Source: Synchiropus splendidus (taxonomy: Eukaryota > Chordata > Actinopteri > Syngnathiformes > Callionymidae). From it: DNA of 64,000 nucleotides. Location of the stretch: NCBI RefSeq assembly GCF_027744825.2, contig NC_071334.1:31967437-32031436 (forward strand), in the 5' to 3' direction. The notes below the pieces were generated by a model. That model made no database searches and was not told where the DNA came from. It was given only the letters and a program-made list of their open reading frames with translations. Shown here in pieces: positions 60,801-64,000 of the stretch. Within the stretch, counting starts at the first letter, position 1; each line of letters starts with the position of its first letter. The position numbers were made by a program, and so were the translations under genes.

Positions 60801-62816
60801 TGAATGAACACCCTCCGACTTTTCCTCCCTCACAGTCCCCGGTCACTGACAAACTGGAGCCAGTGGCCTTCTCCATCAGGATGGGCCTACAAGAACCGAC
60901 ACCTAAAGTCCGACGCTCCATGCAGAACCTGGACGCCTTCCCCATCCTCAGCCCGGATCAGAAACTCACTCAAAGGGCTGAGGTGTGTACGAACGCTGTT
61001 GGAATTCAGTTGAAGTGATCATAATGCTTGTTTTATTTCTGGAAAGATTAACTTCCCGAAGGAGTGTGGTGACGACAACAAGTGCACCAGTAACCTCCAA
61101 CTGACAGCCCAGTATACCAACAACAGAGAGAAGCCGTATCCAAGGTGACTACTGCTCTGCTCTGCTTTTTATTGCAGCGTGTTAAACCTATTTAATGGTT
61201 CTTTGTTTGCCACCTCCAGGCAGGGGAAAAAACAGGTCCTGCAGTTTAACAGCAACATTAAAATTATTTGGCTGAAGGTGGAAGTGACTAACTTTCCGAC
61301 GGGAGGCAAAAAGGCTGAGGACGCCCACCAGGCCGCTCTGAACGTGACCATCCCCGACGCGCTCACCTACTCTGGTGTCCGGGCTGAGGTATGTCCACTC
61401 GAGGGCGGCAGAGGAAGCCATGTCGGCTTGTGGTGACGATAACAAAGCCGCTGACCTTTGTTTCTTAGTCTATCGATGTAGAATGCGTCTATACTGGATC
61501 AGTCATCTGCGAGTTGGGAAACCCACTCGAGGGCAATGACAAAGTAAGTTTAATAGGTCAAGTAGGACCATCTCTAATTTATCCGTCCGTTGGCACTGAT
61601 GTTCTGCTCCTGTCACAACCAGGTCACATTGTCATTGAGGTTTGAGACGTCCAATATTAATTTGTTGACAGAGGAGATTGAGACGACGCTGCTTCTATCC
61701 ACGTAGGTGTCAGCCATGACTGTTGATGGCTTCCTCTTTCTCCTCCTCTTCATATGTCGCACCAGCAGACTGATAGCAGGGTTATGTACTGCATGTACCT
61801 AAGCTAGTACTCCTCCTCTTCCTACTACTACTTAGAATATTAATAACATTAATAATCATAATAGTAGTGGTAGCAGTCGTAGTAGTAGTAACAGCTATTA
61901 ATAAAATAGTTGTTACTACTACCATAACTGCCATTCTAATAATCATTACTACAACTTTGGTGTACTGTTGCAGTTGTTATATCTACTACCACTACTACTG
62001 CTATTACTACAACTCTTATTAATACTCAACTCAGCTGTAATTATCAGCCGAGCTACTACTACCCGTTTCCTGCTTAAATGACACTGACAAAAACGTATTT
62101 ATGCTGCGACATTTGTCACCATAATAAACCTTTTTCTTTGTTGTCGGTCACTAAGTTGTATCTAAACAATTCCGTGTGTTTCCAGTCTGAGCGAGCAGAT
62201 GGACCTGAGGCCGGTGTCTGTGGCTCTGCTGATCGAGAACACCATCTTCCCCTCCTTCTCCCTGTGAGCAGCAACTTTCCTCACACAACCTGAGCGACTT
62301 GTTAAATCATTTCCATCTGCTGTCCTGTCTAGAACCAACCCTCTGGTGCAGACCAAATTTGGCGGGACGGTGATGGGTGAGTCGGCCATGGTCAACACCA
62401 GTGACGTGGGCAGTCTGGTGGAGTTCACCTTCAACGTGAGTCAGCTTCTAATAATCGTGCTGCAGCGCACTGTTCACCCACTCTTCATCCTCACACTGTC
62501 TTTATAGACTTATGTGGAGTAAATACAATCATGAGGCAGAGTCTGTGGTTGCAGGGCGGATGACACTTACTGCAGGAGGCCCCAGTTTGCTGACTGCTAC
62601 ATTCATCCATTGAATCTTCCTTTGGTTGTTGACCTTCAGGTGAACATGAGGGGTCAGCCACTGGGGGACCTGGGCACCCTAGCTGTGGAGTTTGAGTGGC
62701 CTGTGGAGGTTTCCAATGGGAAGTGGCTGCTGTACCTGACCAAGATCGTGGTGGTGACCGAATCTGAGAGTGAATGTAACCCACCCGGAGAGATCGTCAA
62801 CCTCCTGAACTTAACA
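38821..62816 (+). CDS. itga3b: itga3 (probably itga3b), integrin alpha-3, partial: first 858 codons
   Basis: Cell-surface integrin alpha subunit that pairs with beta1 to bind laminins of the basement membrane. I assembled 20 coding exons; all have GT/AG borders and the frame closes throughout. Residues 1-21 are a signal peptide ([18 protein letters not shown]) with mature start near FNIDERFPV. Then follows the FG-GAP beta-propeller, with [17 protein letters not shown] and [10 protein letters not shown], the last an alpha3-type signature that differs from alpha6/alpha7. Three calcium loops are visible: DLNNDDWND (304-312), DVNQDGFQD (366-374) and DMDENSYPD (427-435). Thigh and calf-1 domains follow, then part of calf-2 with [10 protein letters not shown] and [13 protein letters not shown]. 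Human ITGA3 has about 1050 residues, so roughly 190 are missing at the right edge: the cleavage site, membrane helix and GFFKR tail. Neighbouring dlx3b fits DLX3-ITGA3 synteny. The b suffix is inferred. Confidence 0.92.
45383..45425. repeat. Perfect 19-bp-arm inverted repeat (hairpin)
   Basis: Arm ctaccaacaccataactac at 45383-45401, 5-nt loop tcttg, and its exact complement at 45407-45425. Beyond one T-T mismatch, two further base pairs extend the stem. It lies in itga3 intron 1 in the sense orientation. Confidence 0.92.
46177..46545 (-). mobile_element. LINE 3'-end fragment, same family as 31621-32310
   Basis: On the minus strand it encodes the C-terminal LINE segment [30 protein letters not shown] and [15 protein letters not shown]. 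It then enters a tail with ATTTT repeats and a terminal segment sharing tggtcagtggggatcccNcc with 31,650. It complements the other copy, which lacks this C-terminal region. Confidence 0.75.
47850..48345 (-). mobile_element. RTE-type LINE fragment (reverse transcriptase C-terminal part)
   Basis: The minus strand is open across the fragment and encodes [70 protein letters not shown] and [14 protein letters not shown]. This is the C-terminal block of RTE-clade LINE polyproteins, common in fish (Rex3-like). It is 5'-truncated. The 3' end, near 47,850, runs into GAAGAAGAGGATTATTATT, typical of RTE tails. The frame has no internal stop, suggesting a fairly young insertion. Confidence 0.82.
48343..48362. 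repeat. (TAA)n microsatellite
   Basis: About six to seven TAA units abut the 5' end of the RTE fragment. Confidence 0.85.
48500..48560. repeat. Short degenerate repeat fragment
   Basis: Contains gccctgtaatggactggtga and cctgttcagggcgtac, a word order typical of a widespread fish repeat, possibly the same family as 25560-25815. Only about 60 bp remain. Confidence 0.4.
53046..53294 (+). mobile_element. Retroposon 3' tail with (GTCTAA)n end
   Basis: The sequence runs through a T-rich and TTA-rich stretch to gggagtcatcccaaaggg and atcaataaag, then five GTCTAA-type units at 53265-53294. Non-LTR elements of fish often end in such a leader followed by short tandem repeats. No coding part remains, so the family is not assigned. 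Confidence 0.6.
53265..53294. repeat. (GTCTAA)5 hexanucleotide repeat
   Basis: Four exact GTCTAA units and a fifth variant unit GTCTAG. Confidence 0.9.
53579..53706 (+). CDS. itga3b: itga3 coding exon 2
   Basis: Residues 59-101: [14 protein letters not shown], an NET glycosylation site, and [13 protein letters not shown]. The acceptor is cgttccag; the donor is ATCCA|GTAAGC. Confidence 0.92.
53707..55012 (+). other. itga3b: itga3 intron 2
   Basis: 1.3 kb. It includes a small tandem of ttaggtgtgt units at 53926-53960. No other feature is recognised. Confidence 0.8.
55013..55095 (+). CDS. itga3b: itga3 coding exon 3
   Basis: Residues 102-129, with [10 protein letters not shown] and KGRVL. The acceptor is tgtcctcag; the donor is CTG|GTGAGA. 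Confidence 0.92.
55421..55661 (+). CDS. itga3b: itga3 coding exon 4
   Basis: Residues 130-209, with [24 protein letters not shown] and [11 protein letters not shown]. This is the exon that best separates alpha3 from alpha6 and alpha7. Confidence 0.94.
56144..56236 (+). CDS. itga3b: itga3 coding exon 5
   Basis: Residues 210-240 ([13 protein letters not shown] to KRTYNYI). It is bounded by gttccag and ATAG|GTAAGG and matches the variable alpha3 segment between propeller blades. Confidence 0.9.
56316..56520 (+). CDS. itga3b: itga3 coding exon 6
   Basis: Residues 241-308, with [27 protein letters not shown] and the start of calcium loop DLNND. The donor is GATGA|GTACGT; the split codon GA|C is Asp309. 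Confidence 0.92.
56637..56659. repeat. itga3b: (TA)n microsatellite in itga3 intron 6
   Basis: About 11 TA units, followed by TG and T/G homopolymer runs to about 56,695. Confidence 0.9.
56951..57144 (+). CDS. itga3b: itga3 coding exon 7
   Basis: Residues 309-373: [44 protein letters not shown]. The acceptor follows an unbroken T run. Confidence 0.94.
57775..58383 (-). mobile_element. Tc1-like DNA transposon remnant
   Basis: The minus strand encodes Tc1 transposase pieces: [29 protein letters not shown] (containing the second catalytic Asp), and in another frame [19 protein letters not shown], the usual C-terminus. A frameshift after FHT removes the PIENLWD-type Glu from the frame, so it is inactive. 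The right end carries a terminal-repeat motif (cgacttttttttggccaggc), and the left side an equivalent aaaaaaagttgccacc. The N-terminal half of the transposase is deleted. Confidence 0.8.
57825..57891. repeat. (AT)n microsatellite inside Tc1 remnant
   Basis: About 33 AT units between the left terminal-repeat-like sequence and the transposase 3' end, followed by a T run. Confidence 0.92.
59177..59265 (+). CDS. itga3b: itga3 coding exon 8
   Basis: Residues 374-403: [16 protein letters not shown]. The split codon G|AT supplies the last Asp of calcium loop DVNQDGFQD. Confidence 0.93.
59348..59484 (+). CDS. itga3b: itga3 coding exon 9
   Basis: Residues 404-448: [32 protein letters not shown]. The preceding intron is only 82 bp. 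Confidence 0.94.
59585..60110. repeat. itga3b: Degenerate interspersed repeat in itga3 intron 9
   Basis: The 3' part has the order ggagggattgtacctcttga, ctggcct, gatcccccggtccgagccgg, then gatgaggatggatggatg. This matches the end of a widespread fish LINE-like repeat that finishes in GGATGGATGG. It is much diverged, and the 5' limit is uncertain. Confidence 0.45.
60203..60289 (+). CDS. itga3b: itga3 coding exon 10
   Basis: Residues 449-477: [11 protein letters not shown] and [10 protein letters not shown]. The donor is CCATG|GTGAGT. A donor-like A|GTGAGTG inside the exon at 60273 is rejected because it loses the frame and the Cys of the next codon. Confidence 0.88.
60365..60432 (+). CDS. itga3b: itga3 coding exon 11
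   Basis: Residues 478-500: [20 protein letters not shown]. It aligns with the CVQVELCFAY-type segment of the thigh domain. Confidence 0.9.
60511..60656 (+). CDS. itga3b: itga3 coding exon 12
   Basis: Residues 501-549: [13 protein letters not shown] to VLQLTVV, thigh domain. Confidence 0.93.
60836..60982 (+). CDS. itga3b: itga3 coding exon 13
   Basis: Residues 550-598: [15 protein letters not shown] and [13 protein letters not shown]. 147 bp, phase 0 at both ends. Confidence 0.93.
61047..61144 (+). CDS. itga3b: itga3 coding exon 14
   Basis: Residues 599-630: [19 protein letters not shown], matching the alpha3 FQKECGPDNKCESNLQ block. The preceding intron is 64 bp. Confidence 0.93.
61220..61388 (+). 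CDS. itga3b: itga3 coding exon 15
   Basis: Residues 631-687, with [25 protein letters not shown] and a glycosylation site NVT. Confidence 0.93.
61469..61543 (+). CDS. itga3b: itga3 coding exon 16
   Basis: Residues 688-712: [13 protein letters not shown], the conserved CELGNPF-type motif of calf-1. Confidence 0.93.
61623..61702 (+). CDS. itga3b: itga3 coding exon 17
   Basis: Residues 713-738: [20 protein letters not shown]. The donor is CCAC|GTAGGT, slightly weak but in frame. Confidence 0.9.
61703..62185 (+). other. itga3b: itga3 intron 17, trinucleotide-rich
   Basis: 483 bp. From about 61,800 to 62,065 it is a degenerate mix of ACT/AGT/TAA-type triplets on both strands, so it could fold on itself. 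No gene or named repeat is seen. Confidence 0.8.
62186..62263 (+). CDS. itga3b: itga3 coding exon 18
   Basis: Residues 739-764: [20 protein letters not shown]. The following intron is 69 bp. Confidence 0.92.
62333..62435 (+). CDS. itga3b: itga3 coding exon 19
   Basis: Residues 765-799: [10 protein letters not shown] and [10 protein letters not shown], closely matching the alpha3 [10 protein letters not shown] block. Confidence 0.94.
62640..62816 (+). CDS. itga3b: itga3 coding exon 20 (last in window)
   Basis: Residues 800-858: [34 protein letters not shown]. It ends in phase 0 at AACA|GTGAGT. The next expected exon would hold the basic cleavage site; it is not found before 64000. Confidence 0.94.
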
Positions 62817-64000
62817 GTGAGTCGCACACAGGCCTCAACTTTCCTCAAATTCTTCGACAAAATTCTGGAGCAACAAAGTAAAAGAAATATAAGCTGGAGA
62901 TTTAACAAAAAAGATATGTTCTTAATTGAGAAGAGAAGTTGATGTGTAACAATCCTCACAAATTTGATGCATTATTGTATGTGAACGTCTCAAACAATTA
63001 TTTACATATTAATTTGGGTTCATTTTTTATTTTTATTAGGGCTGGGACTTGAAGAAATGAATTTTGATAAATTGATTATACGCACAAATATAATTCATTG
63101 ATGCAAACAACATTGGTTCAGTTAAAAAAAATGGTGTGTCTGGAATCCAATGTCATAACCCAAATAGTCATGTTGTGGATAAAAGCACATAATGTATTTT
63201 AATGTATTTTATTGAGATTAAATTAACTCACATTCATTTTCCATTAATCTCTTGTTGAATGGCAAATGAATTTAGATTAAATGCAAAATGTGTGATTCAT
63301 TTGATGATGTTTTATGACACAGTGTACTGGTTATCAGAGGCCACAAGGTGGCACTGTCTGCTGTAAAATGCTTGGACTTGAACAACAAATTCAGTGGAAC
63401 CTCACATCATTTCTAAACCAAGAGCGCCATCTAGTGGCCCCTGAAAACCAGGACACTGTTTCATCCACCCTGCAGTACTGTCACATGATACCTCATCTGG
63501 CCATCACTACGAGGCCCTCATGTTGAAGGTCATGTGTACAGACTCCACCTAAATCCGATCATTCTGGTGTCAGTCGCACCCATGTTTTTATGTGATCACT
63601 AATAAAAGATTTAATTATAGAAATAAGAGGCTATTTTTAACGTGGTATTTTCTTGCTAGTAGCAATATTAACTTTAATCATGCAGCTTCCATTTTCATTC
63701 ACAGTTGTTGTCCTTAACATAAGTAATCGTGATTGATCTTTTTGTAGCACACAATTCCTGTTAAATGTGTGTATATTGTTTTTCACAGCAGAAGCATAGT
63801 GACTTTGGTGTGGTTTGGTTTTGCAGCTCTCTTGGTTTCTTTCCAAAACACAACTGCCCTGGCGACTGTTAGAAGTGGACTCATTCATTGTTTCTTCTGC
63901 TCAGTTTTAAAATAGAACCTGCACTGGTGCAGGGAAACGCCACCACTCACTGTAGCTGGTCCTGTGTCTTGTGTAAGCTGATGAGATGTTAGTGGAAGCG
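62817..64000 (+). other. itga3b: itga3 intron 20, running off the window
   Basis: No further exon was identified. It contains AT-rich sequence and an interspersed repeat copy at 63423-63464. Confidence 0.7.
63423..63464. repeat. Short interspersed repeat copy 2
   Basis: Matches 19907-19948 at 38 of 42 positions, in the same orientation. The surrounding 63,310-63,500 is probably part of the same element. Confidence 0.7.

Noticed and set aside
62817..64000. A further itga3 exon near 63,825 after ttttgcag
   Set aside because: The following frame does not resemble the expected calf-2/cleavage-site region.

Overview
This is a 64 kb piece of a teleost fish genome. It carries three recognisable protein genes in vertebrate-style multi-exon form. 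From left to right they are dlx4b (+, 6532-9592), dlx3b (-, 16837-18129) and itga3, probably itga3b (+, 38821 to beyond the right edge). The order DLX4-DLX3-ITGA3 is the same as in the mammalian DLX3/DLX4 region. The two dlx genes are convergent, as in all vertebrate Dlx bigene clusters. The a/b ohnolog letters are inferred from protein resemblance and from linkage to itga3.

Layout. 1-6300 is an upstream flank with microsatellites and no gene I can support. 6320-9740 is dlx4b (CCAAT box, three coding exons, polyA signal). 9741-16409 is the inter-dlx interval, where Dlx enhancers are expected. 16410-18340 is dlx3b with its polyA signal, three exons and a CCAAT/TATA-like promoter. 18.3-38.6 kb is a gene-free interval with a 713-bp inverted-repeat transposon remnant (20200-20912), a degenerate LINE with reverse transcriptase motifs (31621-32310) and other repeat debris. 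From 38.8 kb itga3 runs rightward. Its first exon is separated by a 14.6 kb intron, itself loaded with LINE fragments, from a compact block of 19 further coding exons (53579-62816). The last part of the gene, expected to hold the cleavage site, the membrane segment and the cytoplasmic tail, lies outside the window.

I assembled all splice junctions by hand. Every reading frame closes: dlx4b 249 aa, dlx3b 280 aa, itga3 858 codons so far. The dlx proteins are homeodomain transcription factors of ectodermal, placodal, dental and branchial development. Integrin alpha3 pairs with beta1 as a laminin receptor of epithelial basement membranes. The genes are neighbours by conserved synteny; nothing here shows that they act in one pathway.

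I found no evidence for a wholly new biological system. The non-gene structures most worth a second look are a cluster of perfect palindromes just upstream of dlx4b exon 2, a perfect 19-bp-arm hairpin in itga3 intron 1, overlapping splice donors at itga3 exon 1, an AT microsatellite that appears to have grown inside a Tc1 transposon remnant, and several candidate conserved noncoding elements around the dlx pair.
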